Assembly (NCBI RefSeq): GCF_002234675.1
Contig: NC_019878.2
Span: 3,784,688-3,848,687, forward strand
Reading direction: 5' to 3'
DNA from: Oryzias latipes
Lineage: Eukaryota; Chordata; Actinopteri; Beloniformes; Adrianichthyidae
DNA length: 64,000 nucleotides
The position numbers and the translations under genes are program-made. Positions 21,701 through 36,700 of this stretch are shown here, one piece after another. The first letter of the stretch is position 1. Each line of letters starts with the position of its first letter. The notes under the pieces were generated by a model that was not told the DNA's origin, made no database searches, and saw nothing but the letters and a program-made list of their open reading frames with translations.

Positions 21701-24700
21701 GCTGGGGCTCAGAGTCTGAGATGCAGAGCCACAGACACTTTTACAGGTTTTGTGCCCCACCTGACGACCATTGACGCCCCCCCCTCCTCTTTATGGTAAC
21801 CTTACAGATTTATCTGAATAAAATCCAGACATGGATCCATGAATTCTCCTGAAGGAAAGAATTCTCCATGGATTCTGCAGCAGGTCCTTCTCAGAATGGA
21901 TCAAAGTGGAGTGAGCCGACAGGAGGGTAAGGTGGGCATCAGGGCTGGCCGTGCCTACAGGCAGCTTTAAGATGCTCAATCATGTCTGGATAGCAGGCGG
22001 TGCACTGATCCTTGCTGACACCATTGGATCTACGTCTGTGCTGGAAATGCTGCAGTGGAAGACGTTGTTTCCTGTCAACCAGTCGGACCCCGTGTGGGAG
22101 AAAAGGTTGAAATGTCAAAGAAAGGTCACAGAATTTCTGGTAAGGGTCCAGAAAAAAAGGTCTTTAGGCAACAATCAGATCCTGACAGAGGGGAAGTTTA
22201 GATACAGTTTGGCAGATTGGAAAGAGGCCTCCTGCCCTCTGTGGACTTTCTGGTCCAGACCTGATGCTGCTCAATGGACTTCCAGCTGGCTGACATGGAT
22301 AAAAAAAACAGCATAAGAAGAGCCCCCACAGAGCTGGGGAGTTAAAAAAAATACAACTTGAAAAGAAAGAAAAAGAAAATGAGGGAAAAGCAGACACAAA
22401 CGAAAAGAACCCAAAAGACGAGAAGACACAGACAAGTACAAAGCCGTCACTCTGGGGCTCAACGAGGCCTTCGGGGGCCATGAGGCCTTCAGCTGTTCAT
22501 GTGCAGCAAGAGGAAGGGGCACGTGACCCCTCAGGAGGAGTTCAGTAGAGGCAGAATGATGAAGGGGACCTCTGGTCTCAGAGCTGATGGTGAGATTTGG
22601 TTCATTTCAGAGGAAAAAAAGCTTCATTTTGATTTTTAACATCATTCATGTCACTGATGTCCAGGACTGAAGATTCAAAGCAACTGTTTTTGGAACGCCA
22701 CTTCCTTCAAGTATCATGTGGACTTACAGGAACCACCTAAACATCCCCCTGAAGCACAAATAGACCCTCTCCCAACCTCTTCGACAAGTTAATGTTGCTT
22801 CTTGACCAGAAGGAGGAGATTCCACATCTCAAAAGCCAGATTTGGTCTCCGAGAATTTGGCTCCTCGTGCGGGGAGTGAGCCTGCAGGAAGGCAAACCCA
22901 TGAACCCTACAGGTCATGTGGTCACCAGGTGTTGCTGACCAGCCCCCCCCTAAGGCCCGGCCTCCGGGTGGAGCCATGGTGACCCCAGCTCAGGGAAGGC
23001 CAGGACCTGATGTTACCTCCATAAGGTTCTTGTGAATCTCCGTTTGTCTGTACCAGGACCAGTTTGCCTTAGGAGACCCTTGAAGGACAGTTGACCTTGA
23101 CAGGATGTCCTCCTGAGCTCATTCAAGCCCCCCCTACCTTAAGGTGACATTTGACATATGGAAAACAGCATTTTTTTTTTTTACAGCCCTGCTCTAGTCC
23201 TTTTCACAGCTGATTTAACTCAACAGAACTTTGATCTTCGTTAGAAGTGAACAGTGACAGCACACATATGGTTTGGCTCCTATCAAGCTTAGTGCATGTG
23301 ACGTGCACTCCAGTGAGAGCCCCCCAAGAGAACTTTATTGGATGCTGTGTGACCAGAACGAACATTTTCCCTGTTCTTTCCATCCAGATGAAAGGAAAAC
23401 ACGTTTTTTCTGCCTGCAGGCGGATCCAGCCGTTCATTCAAACTACTCCAACGAGATAAAGAGGCGAAACCGCAGCAGAACCACACATCCAGACCCCCCA
23501 CACACAAACACACAGCAGCACAGCTGGAGAAGTAATTGTTTCTGTGGAAACCCACTGGGCAAAGGGAAGTTAAGAGATGAGAAGGAAAAAAGGAGGGAGT
23601 TTATTATTGTGAGAAAAGACGACGTGAATCCTGCAGCTCCGTGGTTTGGAGGTGAGGTCGCTCTGAAATGGTGGGGCGCCCGCCTTTCATCTCCAGAACT
23701 TTATTGGAGAACATTAAAACTTGTAACCGCCACTGATCAGTTTTCACAAACTCTGTGGGCTGTAGCCGACAGCAGAGATCACATTTCCAGTTTGGTCTCT
23801 TCCCTGCACACAGCTGAAGCTCTTATTTCTCCAGAGACGACGGCTGCAGCTCTGCAGCAGACTCATGAGGTCCAGACGCTTTTATCAGAACCCCTCATCT
23901 GAGCTGCTGTAACGCAAAGACTCGGACATTCCACCCAGGAAACACATTCTAGAGATGAGTGTCACACCTTCACGGCTACTAAAGTGAAACTTTTAGGAGT
24001 GGCAGTAAACAGCAGACTCCACAGATTTGTTCCTTCTGTAAAAGAAATAAAAAAGCTTAAAGAATACGGCTGACCTGATTAAAAAATAACGTCTTCAGTG
24101 ATGCAATAGGGAATCTGTTGGGTTCAGATCTTTAACAGCCAGAAGTTGCAGCTAAACTGAAACACTTTGGTTTGACTTTCAGTAAAAAATTCATCACGTC
24201 TGTGAAAGAAAATGCTGTTAAATTTAGACAAGCAGGCTGGATAAAAAAACGACTAAACAGCAGGAGTAGAAAACGGGAAGAAGAAATGAATAAAGGGGGA
24301 GAGAAGGGTTGCCAGGCAACAGTGGGACGAGGCAGGGTAAGAAGTTGGAATTTTGTGGGAATTTAAGAGGTTTATGAATTGAAAGCATTGGCTGTTTATG
24401 AGAACTGGAGGAGTGAGTGTGACATCACACATAAATGGTGTTTGAAGGCCCAAAGTGCTTTACAGACTGACCAACACTGGCGCCAACCTATAACCACCAT
24501 GAGCAACGTGGGGTTCAGCGTCCTGCCCAAGCACACTTCGACACATGGGGGGGCAAGGCAGGAACCTAAGATCTTCCGAACTGGAGTACTTCAGTGGGAC
24601 GGCCGTGGGGCTTTTATCTCACATTGGTCGGTTGCGATCAGACCAATCAGTAGGCTGCATTTGGAGTGGCGTTCTGCCTGCTGTCTTTAGTTTGTCCTTC

Positions 24701-27700
24701 ACAAAGCTGCTGGGTGCGTTTGTGAGTCAGACACTCAGCTGATGAATGTTTGCGACAGACGGGGCAGAGTGGGGGAGTTGGACCACAGTTTGTCTTTTAT
24801 TAGAGTGAAGCCATCTCCTCCGCCTTCTTCTCCTCCTTCATTATTCAGACCTCCTAAAAAGCTCTGCAGGCCTGTTTTAAACCGCGCCCATCTGTCTGAC
24901 ATGCTTCTCCTCCATAGGAGCTTCGCATATACTGCTTTGAAACACCATCTTTGTAGTTTTAAAGTTCTACTCCGATCATCTTTTGATGACGTTTTTAGCC
25001 AAAAAAAAAAAAGTTTTTTCTTCTTCTAGGACATAGTTTCTGCAGAGCGGCAGGACTTTGAGTAGTGCGGGACTGTTGGCACGGAGTAAGCCCACCCACA
25101 CTTCGGCCGAATACTTAACCTACCTCTACAGCTTCTCTCTACCTCTACCTTTAGCCCTCCAAACAGAGTTATGGAAAACGCAAGTTGTCGCTCATTGTGA
25201 AACAAGTGAAGAAATGTGTCTCTCTTCCCCCCACATGTGCGCCACGGATCACCCTACTGACGGACGGGTTAACTAGCCTAAAGCAAGTTCCTACCACCCC
25301 TCCCAAAAAAAGCATTGGGGACACCACGACAGCTTCAAATGCCCCTACAATTGGAGTTGTAGGGAGCAGCAGTAGGAGTATGGGAAGAAAGTGCATAGCC
25401 CTCATCAATCAGCTTACAGGCTCTCCTGCTAGCTTACCGCCCCTCACAACCCCAAGCTAACAGTAGCAGTGCAACAAAAATGCTGAGCAATATTGGAGGT
25501 TGGATCCAGATTCCAGCTCAGACCAGGAAAACCAGGACATTCGTGGATCTATTTGTCTGACAGTGGATGCATCAGAATGGAGCGGAGCAGGAAGCTTGTG
25601 GCCCGCTTAGCGTATTTTCTTTGTCACAACTACAATACTTTTGAAATTGCTTCTGATTCACAACAATTTAAATAAAGAAATACTCAGAGCTGCAATTTAA
25701 GCTTAATTTTCTTTATCTATGTCCTCTATCTAAAACCACCATTTCCATCTGAGTGGCTCTTTAAGTCTTCTGCATCCTTGTAACGTGCAAACTAAAGAAA
25801 CTCCTTAACATTTTACAATCTTTTAATTCTTTTTTTAGGGTGTTTTCAGACTAGACTCATTTGGTTTGCTTTAAGTGAACCAGAGTTCATTTGCCCAATA
25901 ATCCGGAGCAAATATTCAATCTGAAACACCCGAGCAGACCCTGATCCAGGACTAGAAATTGGTCTTGGAGCCATATTTTGAGGTGGTCTCGGTTGGTTTC
26001 CAATCAGACTGAGCATCGGCTCGCTCTTTTCCTCAGTCTCAGTACAATCCGTTCCCAGAGTTGAGCAACTGAACCAAAACGGCCACCATACCAGAGTTCA
26101 CCAGAGTAGTAATGTAGCAACAGATGAGCCGCGGACAAACGTAAAGCAACGATTGTCGTGTTATCAAACAGACAAAAGGGTCGAACTGTTTATTTACTCA
26201 ATCCAAACCAAATTAAGTGGACTGGGTCTCTGTTTCTAGTCTGAATACGCCCTAAAAGGCAAACATAATTTCAGCTTTGTATTTCGAGGTGTATTTTTCT
26301 TCGGTCTCCTCCCTGAGACAGGCCTGTGCGCTGCACCAGGATGGTTAGCGATGTTGATAAAAGTTCCCCCCTTACAGCTGTTTTATTTATTTTTCCAACA
26401 CAGCATTTCTAAAAGAGAAATAAAAACTGAAGTGGACCAAACCAGCTGGAAAATCATGCAGCTCCAACAACTGCTCATCCAGAGGCGCTACAGCCTAAAG
26501 TAAACTCAGACCAGGACAGGAAAAAGCAGAAAAAAGTCAACCGGCCAGTCGCACCAGTTCACTGACATTCATTAATGAACGCGCTTCTTCAGATCCTCAC
26601 CAACAACATTTAACATTAAACAATCAATAACACAGGAACATCCATAATGTATAAGATTTCAATAAGCTAACGACAACATTTGATTCAACTTCCAGTAACT
26701 GAGGAGACCAGGAAACACCAGAAGTTATGGGATGGAGAAGCTTCAGGTGTGAGCTTTGTGCATTTGACAATTTGAACCATCAGTTTTAGTCATTGAGACT
26801 TGATCACCTCTGCAAACAGACCATGAATCCAGCTGACACCCATGTGGCTAGAAGACCAAAGTCACACTCTGAGGACTTCTGCACCGCTGAAAGGGGACAT
26901 CCCTCTGGTGGTCCTGTTGGAAATGAGAAAAGACCCAGTGGCACGTCTTCCTTTAATGAGTCTGTGCGTGGGTGAAGTCCCACCCTTTTTCCTGGTTCCT
27001 TAATTGGCTGAAATGACATAAAAACTCCGCCCACTTCACATGTTTTCAATAAATGACCTGCCCGAACCGCAACACTAACACGGACTAATCGCAGTGAGGT
27101 TTTAAGACCAATTAAATGCAATTAGGTTTGAATGTTAAAGCTTTATTCAGAGCTACACGTTAACAGCGTTACAGACTTCCTGTCAGCACTCATCTCTGGC
27201 TCTCTAATTAGAGGCCGAAGAAAAGAAAGAGGCAGCCTTTGGAGGAACTCCTCGTTATGTTTGTCAGTTGTGTGTGTGTTTGGGGGGGGGATTCCTGTGC
27301 GTGTCCGGACCTCCCTGTGATATCTCGTTTCAGTCTGTTGCATCCAAAAGATAGGAAGGAGAAAGAAAGAGAAACGATGGCGCTAAATTCCCAGCATCGT
27401 TCTGCCATTACAGATTTGGGTTTTCCCTGCACTTCACCCATCACTTCTCTTCTTCATGGTTTCACGCTTTGTCAGACCCATGGAAGCAGAGAGAATACAC
27501 TTGCATTTCTCTGGTCTAAATCTTCCTCACAACATCCTCATTTGTGAAAGGAAGCGAAGCCGTAAGTTTACATCTGACTGCTGCAGAGGGCGGCGGAGGA
27601 GGAGGAGGAAGAGGTTTCCTCTGGAAAACAATGAAAGTCCAGCTTTAGAAAATGCTAATCTGACTTTGATGATTCAACATCAATTTGAAATTATTAAATC

Positions 27701-30700
27701 TGCTGGAAGGATGACACAAATCGGAGCATCATCTACATCCAAACTAAATTTGATTACAGAATAAAAAAGAAGATTTTGGAAATATCTGTGTTATAATTTT
27801 TCTGCAGATCAACAAAAGCCACATTCTTGAAGCGTTCAGAGTCACAAGGCCACTATTCCCAATTCAGTTTGATTCAATAGTTATTAATTTTGCAAAATCA
27901 CATTTAAAAGTATGAAACTAATATAAACAAAATAGTTAATATTTTTTAAAGAAATTTAGAAATACAGTTGTTATTGTCTGTCTGTATGTAAAGATCAAAT
28001 AAAAAAGAATTAAACAGTCTGTTTAAAATCTGGTCTCACTCATTAAATTCTTTAACAGCAATGCAAGAAATGAAAACTACCAGACAAAAAGAATGTATGG
28101 GATTGCATAGGAACCTGATGAATAGGAATGAATATTGCTGTAAAATTAAACATTAGAATTTATTTTATTTAGATTAACAAGGTTTCACATTGATTCCATT
28201 CATTTTTATTTAATATTCGGAGGAAAGTCATTTCATTTAGTAAATGAAAAATAGTTTTCCCGTAATCAGGTGACACATAGGTGAAAACTGTAATAATTAC
28301 CCTGTAAATGTTTCCTTTAATACCAGCACAAAGCAGCTTTTTTTTTTTACTTATAAATATAAAAAACTGCTTTACGAAATACTTTTTATTTGGTTAAAAA
28401 TAGAAATCACAGTTGGTGCGATCAATTCAAACGTTGGAATAGATTTCCTAAAATCAACCCAACTGATTAAATATGTAAAAAGTCCTGCAGAGCTCTGGAG
28501 TTGATCATTTCAATGATTCACTGAGTAATTCATGAACAGAAGTTCTGCATTCAGAACAGACAAAGGGTTGAAAGACATTAAAATAGTAGGGAAGATGTTT
28601 CAAATGATGGAAAATGGGTTAGAGGTTAGTAGTTAAAAGGATCAGCTCACCTGAAGCTCTCCTGTTTCAGTGGAGAGAAAAACACTGGCAGACTGTGGAA
28701 AATGAGAAGCAGTCACTGACAGAGGAGGATCGATAAAGCGTTAGGAAACCTCCAGGAGGAGGGAAGTACAGAGAGAGGCAGGAAGGAGGGTAACAACCTG
28801 AGGGAAGTCCATGAAAACATACTGATGGAGTGACTCATGTAAGAAGATGAAGGCAGTCCTTCAGGAAAGTGAAAGAGGAGAAACGCGGCCCACTTCACAC
28901 TGATGGAGGAGCAGCAGAGATTGATCTGCGGGCGCTACCTCATCTCCGAAGCTGCAGCCACTCTCACTAGAAAGATTGTTTATTTACATTTAGCAGTCAT
29001 GGAAAAGAAGGGATGCCCCGTCTCTTTGTTAGGTTTCAAAGCACGACTGCAGTCTTCAGCCAGTATGAGTACCTTCATGAAGCAGACAGAACTGTTGATG
29101 CAATTCAAACTAGATCATATTCATTCTCAAAGTCCAACTTCTTGTTCTGTACTTTGTAACAGTCTGGGTCTGAGCACATTTCATCCCTTGTGCAGAAGGT
29201 GGTGGAATGCACACTTCCCTTCATTTAACATCCACCAATAAATCGAAGAAGAAAGGTTCCTCAATGGTCTGTCTTGTAGAGTACAATGTTTTCTGCAGTT
29301 TGATTTACATCGTCATTTAATTTGGGTCACAACTTGAGTGGATACGGACTGTCTGCAGGCAAGATATGGGCAAACCTGTACAAGTCATGAAGGTGGCTCA
29401 CATAAAATATCAATGTCGTGGACCACTTGGCTCACATGCATGTCATAGGTACGTGTAACTTCACTTTATCCTTACGAATACTTCATGATTCACTTACCAC
29501 ATGCATGACAATGGTACATTGCATTTTGATGACGTCGCTTGAGGTACGATCTATAAGGAAATTGAAAGATGCGACCGCTCTCCTTCACGGGCCCGAATGA
29601 CCCAAAGACATCACCCGTACAGGTCAACTTCCTGTTTGAGTGCATGTGACTAAGGCTTAATGGAATGGAGAATCCCATCAGCAAAAACCAACGTAACTCT
29701 GGGGTTCAACAGACTCGAGTATGGTACTTGCTGTTTGGTGTGAGTGCATTTCTAAAGTCCATGGCAGAATAAAGGCCCGTTCACATCGGGACGAATTTCG
29801 CCGGCGATTTTCGCAGACGTTTAACGCCTCGTGACTAAACAAAGGGCACCAATGAGAGTGTGCACACCGACGCGAAAGAACGCCACGCGACAAAGCGTCA
29901 AGAAAAAAAAACGCCTCGGGGTTCGTTTTTTTTTTTTCGACGCGTCGCGTCGAAATCTATTCGACCAATGAGAATGGCGCTATTGCACACGTGTCTGGAG
30001 CTTCTGAAGTTACAGTAAAACACAACTTGGGGGCGCTCAAACACAAAACTGCCTTGCTGAGCACACATACCAGCGAAGAAGATAGACGCCAAGTAGCGTC
30101 TACACTGCCGCGAAGAAATAATGACGGACATTCTTAAATATCTCCTTACCAAGTACCAGTTGGAGCTACTGATGCTTGAAATATTCATGTTTTCTTTGTA
30201 TTATTCTGACAAGCGCGTAAATACTTGCTATCTTCTTCTGAGTGAAAAGCGACTTTAAGAAGCGTAAAGTTGCGCAGCGCCACCTTGTGTACAGGAGTAT
30301 TTCTGTTTACATTAAGCGCCATCTAATGTCAGGGAATGAAATTGCATGTTCGCTCGGCTCACCGTCAGTGAAAATCGCCTGGGTGTGAACACAAAAAACG
30401 TGGCGAAAAACGCTGGCGAATAACGCCTGGCGAATATTCGTCCCGGTGTGTACGGGCCTTAACGGTTTGTACGAGCCAGGACAAACTGGTCACCAAACAG
30501 TTCATACACTCATCATTGCCTCATAGTTTGCACCATAGAATGAAAACCATGATAATTTAGGGCAGAACTTTGTAAATGAATAAGCTTGTTGGTTTTACTT
30601 GATATCAATGATAAAAATATTTTCATATTAAGTTAAGCTGCAACTGTACAAGGGCTCTAAGCACTTAAGAACTGGTTAAAATGAAAGGTCAATCTTTCTG

Positions 30701-33700
30701 TGTCTGCATCATCCATCTGTGGGGGGGGGGGGGGGGGGAGGGGCAGGATCACTGACTGAAGCATCAGCTTATTGTAGAGTGAAGTAAGAAAATGTACATT
30801 ACATTTGAACTTCTGTAAATTTTGCACTAACAGTTTTCAAGAGTAATGTTTTAAAATTCTTTGGGGAAAAAATGGTTCAGACTAGAAACTCAGAGAGAGT
30901 TGGAAAAAATAAGTATGTTGATTAACTCCTTCATGATTGGCTTTATTTCAAATTATCTAAAGAAATATTCTTCAGTGTTTTGTCAGTTCTAGTAATGCTA
31001 AATTAAGTGGAGTCCTGGATTTAATGGTACGTTGTGAATTAGTGACATACAGCATGAAGGAGTTAAGAGTTCATATAAAAGAAGTAAATACTGATAATGA
31101 CGGTGTGCATTAAAAGTGAATAATTGGTGAGATTATTTTAGAAAATGGACACATGACATTTGCTGGTCAGAGGGTGTTCTGCTGTGAACCGCTGCTGCTG
31201 CGGGCTTAAGACTCCTTTCTTGCTCTGTAGGAAGCAGACCTCACAACCACGGCTGCAAGACCGACATTTATTTTCTCCCAGCCGCTCTGACCCTTAAGCT
31301 CGTTTTCAACACGGCTCTCAACTTGATCTCTGTCAAGCAGAATCGTAAAAACATTTCATGGCTTATTCAATAATTTAAAGGAGTAGAGTAGTGATGTAGA
31401 AACAAGGCTGGAACCCCGTTCACACACTTTCAACAGAGACTGGAGGTGGCAGCACACAGCTTTGAACACTTGTATGAATGATTACAAGGACCTTTCATTA
31501 TTGAACAACTTTTAGAGAAAAAAAACCAAACGCCTACAGAGGAAAACATTTGTCTTGTATTTGGACTGATTTGTATTTAGGAGCACTTGTTGTTACGACT
31601 TTAGAACATGTAATGTATGGGAGGACATCTGCATTTTGGGGAAGTTTTAAAAACGGCAGCCTCTCATAACCATGCACTGATGCTGGTGAGACCTGGGCCG
31701 AATACAAATTCTTCCTCCACTCCTACGGCTCGACATCCCTCTGCCGCGAGGGTTAGCACTTACAAAAACTATTTCAGACAAACATACCCCTCGAAATGCC
31801 CCTACAATTGGAGGAGGAGGAAGAAGCCGTAGGGGGAGGCGAAGAATTTGGGTTTGGCCATGGTTTGCACCATATGAACCAACCTTAAGACTGGCTCTTC
31901 AGGAAAAAGACCACGAATGCACTAAGGCAAAACTGAAGAAACTTCAAGAGTATTTTACTGCAACAGTTTAATTTAAATAAGAGTCAACATAATGTAAATC
32001 GTCCTCCAAATGAACCTCGTCTACATAGGAAGCGAGCACCAATTGCTCGAATGTATAAAGAGATTTCTTTGATTTGTTAAATACTTCAAGCTGCCATAGG
32101 ATTGTCTTGGCACATTTAAGGTTACTGTTTGTTGCACGTTTCGCCAACTTTTGTGATATGTGTATTGCACAGCTTAATATCAAGATAATCAATTTGGCAT
32201 TTATTGTGGAGGCCTACTATGAGCCCAGTATTTTCCAACCCTGGTCCACAGGGAACACCGTCCTTGTATTTTTTCAATCCTGCTTTTTTCAAAGGCAGGT
32301 GTGTTTAAAAACGGCATGGTTGAAAAAAATACCAGGACGGTAGATGGCCTACAGCAGTGTTTTTCAAGCTTTTTTGAGCCACGGCACACTTTAACCTTGT
32401 CAAAAATCCCGCGGCACACCAGCATCCAAAAAAAAAAAAAAAAAAAAAAAAAGGAGAAACTCAGTCTGTATTGATCTACAGCCCCTCTGCAATCTGACAT
32501 GCATTTTTTTTGTAATTGTAGCACAAAAAGCTGGAAGTTGCAGCTGTTTTTTCTAAAAGATGTAATAAAAGTTAAGTTAAAAGATTTAAAATCTGTTTGT
32601 GTATTCGTTGTGGTTTCAAGACATCAAAAGAAGACTCATTCTTATCAAAATGTCTTTAATAGAATCAAATAAACACAAAGAAAAAAGTCTTTTATGTTCT
32701 TTTATATTACTCTTTTATATCTACTCAGTGTTTTATCAGGGCCTGTTTGGATGAACAAAGGGCTGATATCCTGGAGATCAGTTAATGAGGGCAATTTCCC
32801 ACGGCACACCTGACCATCGCCCACGGCACACTGGTTGAAAAACACTGGCTTACAGGACCAGGGTTGGGAACATTGACTGAAAAAGAGAACTGGACTAAGC
32901 AACTATGAAGTCACCCACAAAAAAACGACTTTAATTCCGGTTCCAATGAAATCAAGTCAATTGAGTCGCCATATTACTGTCAGTAAGCAGTGATTGGTCA
33001 GAGTCACTGAGTCCAAATTTCTATAGCAACCACTCTGGCCAATCAGGAGTGAGGATGTTAGACCATCACATACCTACCACTGAAAGTGGGCTTAGGAGAT
33101 TCAAATGCTTTGAACGTTCAGCATGATACCACGTACTTCTATTAAGGCATCTGATTGGTCAGGTTATAACTTAAATAACTTGTAATAAAGAAAAAAATAT
33201 GAAAAAAAAGGATTATCAGGAACATGTTAAAGTAGCAAAGCAAGAATGGTTATTTTGACATATTGGACAGAGTAATAGCTGTTCATTTCTTTATTCTAGA
33301 AGTCTATGAGATTTTTGGCTTCTTGAAACCAGAGGGCACTTCCTGTTTGGAACGTGAGGGGGAGGGGTCACTCAGTCCAGTTTATTTATACAGTGAATGG
33401 TTGGGAAACACTGTGCTAACCAAATTTCAGTCAAGGATCAAAGCACTGAAGCAGACCTTCAACAGAATCAGACTAAAGAGGGTCCAGGCGGCATCATTTA
33501 ACCCAACAAGATCTTGCTTTGATCTTCTGCCACGGTTAAAGTTTGTATAATGGATGTCATGTAACATGCTGAGATGGGTGAACAGCAAACACCTTAACAC
33601 CATGTCATCTAAATGTATATCCTCCATGACATCATGAAGTCTAATAATCTATGTATCCATGTCCAGGGCAGTCCTGCATCATTATCTTAAAAATAAAATA

Positions 33701-36700
33701 TATGCAAACTTCCAACATGAAGGACATCACTTCAGAAAACTGATTAGAGCTTCTCCTCCTGAACTAACTTCACTCCTTCACGTTCTCCCACTTCCTCCTC
33801 CCTTCTTCCTCCCTTCTCTGTCTAAAAGTGATCCTCACATCCCATTGCCTTCTCCAGTCAATGAATTTCATCATGCAGCGAGTGTGTGTGCCGGTGTGTG
33901 TGTGTGCCGGTGTGTGTGTAAGGAGGAAGCAGCAACGTGATTGTTGCATCAGTTCCAGATTTCTAAGAATAGAAGAAAACAAAAAAATAACTGCATGTGG
34001 AGAAGGAAGAGTCCAAAACAGCAGATGAGGCACAACAACACGGCTCTAGATATGATCACATGACATCGCCTCCACAAACTCACATTACAGGAGCTGAGAG
34101 AGATTCTTTTTTCAGCTTCCAGTGTTCCAAAAGACCAGTTTGAATCAGAGTCCAGGTTCATTTTAGAGCTTCTAGTCATTGTGCAATAACTCCTGAAACG
34201 GATCTCTGCTCTCATCCTGAACGCTGGATTTCCATTCTGTGCTATTTTTACAGGTGCTAAGCTCTCAGGCTGCCTGTTTTAGCGTGTGTTTTAGCAGCTG
34301 CAGATTGGTGCTTCACTGCTGGACTGTGGGAGCCTGACATGCTAATGGAGATGAAGATGGAGGATCAGAGGAGATCTAAATCATCTGATGCAGTTCAGCT
34401 CTTTTTCTGTGGTTTGAGCTGCCGCTTGAAGGTCAAGAGATGATCGAACAGACTCAAAATCCTTCATGACTCCGTCTACCCCAAACACAAAATCTGATTC
34501 AGGCTATGTTGCAAAAGTTTTTTGACTTACTTTCACTTACTGGTTCTGATATTTTTGTTCTCCCCTTAGGGCTACCATCAATTAAGTGACACACACCCAC
34601 ACACACACAAAAATCAACAGCTTTTGGCCAAAGACACCTGTTAACTCAGTCAAATTCATACATATGAAGGACTTTCCTCTACTTCAATTCAGCCTTTTAA
34701 GACTTTAAATCTCCAAATCAGAGGTCCTTTCTGACTTTTTTCCCAGATTGCTTTCAGAAACCTTGATTTGCATCAGGTGAGGAGCTGACACAGATGCACG
34801 ACTTCACTGCAGGTCTGAGTCAGTTTTACAGAAAGATGAAGGCTTAAGAGGAACGCTGTCAACCTTTCTGAGAACTGTTTTCAAGCAGAGCTGAGATTTG
34901 AGGATATTTCCATCTTAAAAAAGGGGAAAATGTCACTTTTCAAAAAGGAAAAAATAAAAAATAGATTTTCTATTAAAGCTGGAGCTTGGCTTGCTACTCC
35001 AGCAACCTTTTACATTCAATTCATCTTTTGAAGAAGAAACTACTCATTACCAACCTACATCTATCAATCAATTCCTTGCCTTTTTGCTGGTCCTTTTTGG
35101 TTGTGACAAAAAAAAAAATCCTCCACTTCCATCAAATCCTTTCCTCTGTGTCCTCAAGCTAATTTCAAACATGAACGTCATGAGGGCGGGGCATCTACAA
35201 GTCATTCAAAATCATTTAAACCATGAGTGAATACTCGATTCTGATTGGCTGCTGGGTGTGATACCACACCAATAATGCACACCTAAAAAAGAAGTTCCTG
35301 TCACATTGACTGAATCACTGCACTGGCCTTCATGAAAGCAACTGTCCAGCGTGAAGCGGAGGACGGTTCAGGCTTCCACGTCATCCGTTAATTTCTGATA
35401 ATGCACACCGCATCGTGCATTATCCCTTACTTAATGTCCTCCTCCTCTCCACCCATGAACCTCCTCTTTGGTCTTCTTCCAGACCTCCTTCCTCATAGCT
35501 CCAGCCTCAACATCCTTTTACAAAACATCATCACTTTTCCTCATTTCAACGGGTCCAAACATATCCTTCTGCTTCCCTGCATGGATCTCCAGAACATCTA
35601 CCATGATCTGTTTCTCTGATGGATCCATTCCTGATTCATCTTAGTCTCTTCCAAAGAGAACCTCAAAATCTCCATCGCTGCAACCTCCAGCTCTGCCTCC
35701 TGTCTCTGCATCAGGTTGTACTCAGACTGGAAAAATCAGATAGTCAAGACCAAGTCCACTTAATTTGGTGAAGTGGACTTTCCTGCTCCGGACCAAATCT
35801 TGTAAACAAAACTACGTGACTAAAGATCTCTTCAGCAATTGGCCAGGAATTATGAGGGCGGAGCAAAGCAGCTAAAGGCAGAATTTATGGAAGTCCTGCG
35901 CTTTGGAGTCCTTGTTGGGATAATTCACTTTTTCAAACTTTATATTTCCCTGACCATTTTGAACATCTATCAAAGTCGGGTACAACACCTTTTACTCTTT
36001 TGGTGCAGCGGAGGCATGCTGTTTACTGGCAAGAAGACGACAAAGAAGGTACGCTGTTAAGTGTTTAAGACGTATAGATTGTCAAGAAAACAGTGAGAAG
36101 CAATGTGTATCACTTTCAAGGAGCCTGCATTCATCTGACCACATTTCAACGAGTTGCCGTGTCTCATCGTTGTGGTGTCATGGCATTGTTTTAAGAGAAT
36201 TCTGCTAAGGAAGCTACAAGGTAGCTTTTTGGATGATGTCACAGCAGCGCCGGGGGCGTCCCGCGTAACGAGTCCCAGAAAAGCATGTAAAAAAACATTT
36301 TCAGCCGTGTTAAAATAAACATTCTAACAAATACACAGCTGGAGCCTTTTTTCTGTTTGATAACACAACAATCCTTGAGAGAACATCTTCATGGATCTTC
36401 TGTCCAAACTTTTATAACCGTTTTCTGTTTTCATACACTTGATCTTGCTGACCGTGACTTATCAATCATGGGGTGCCTCAAGGATCTGTTCCTGGTATGT
36501 TTTGGATTCACTACGGACAGGAAGTTAAACCTTTTCTACTGAACTACATTCTGACACTCTTTGCTTCAAGTCTTATAGCTTCCTTGACGTCGTTACTGTT
36601 TTAAAAGTTCAAGTTCCAGAAAGTAAACTTCACAAAAACCGGAAAGTTGGCTTCCCGTTTGAACGCTGAAGTTTCACGACCTGAAACAAAGACCTCTGCT

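Noticed and set aside
23273..23902. 209-codon plus frame in lyrm4 intron 2
   Set aside because: No recognisable domain, composition like surrounding intron, and no conserved start context.
35401..35619. 72-codon plus frame
   Set aside because: The real signal is on the opposite strand, a LINE C-terminal relic.
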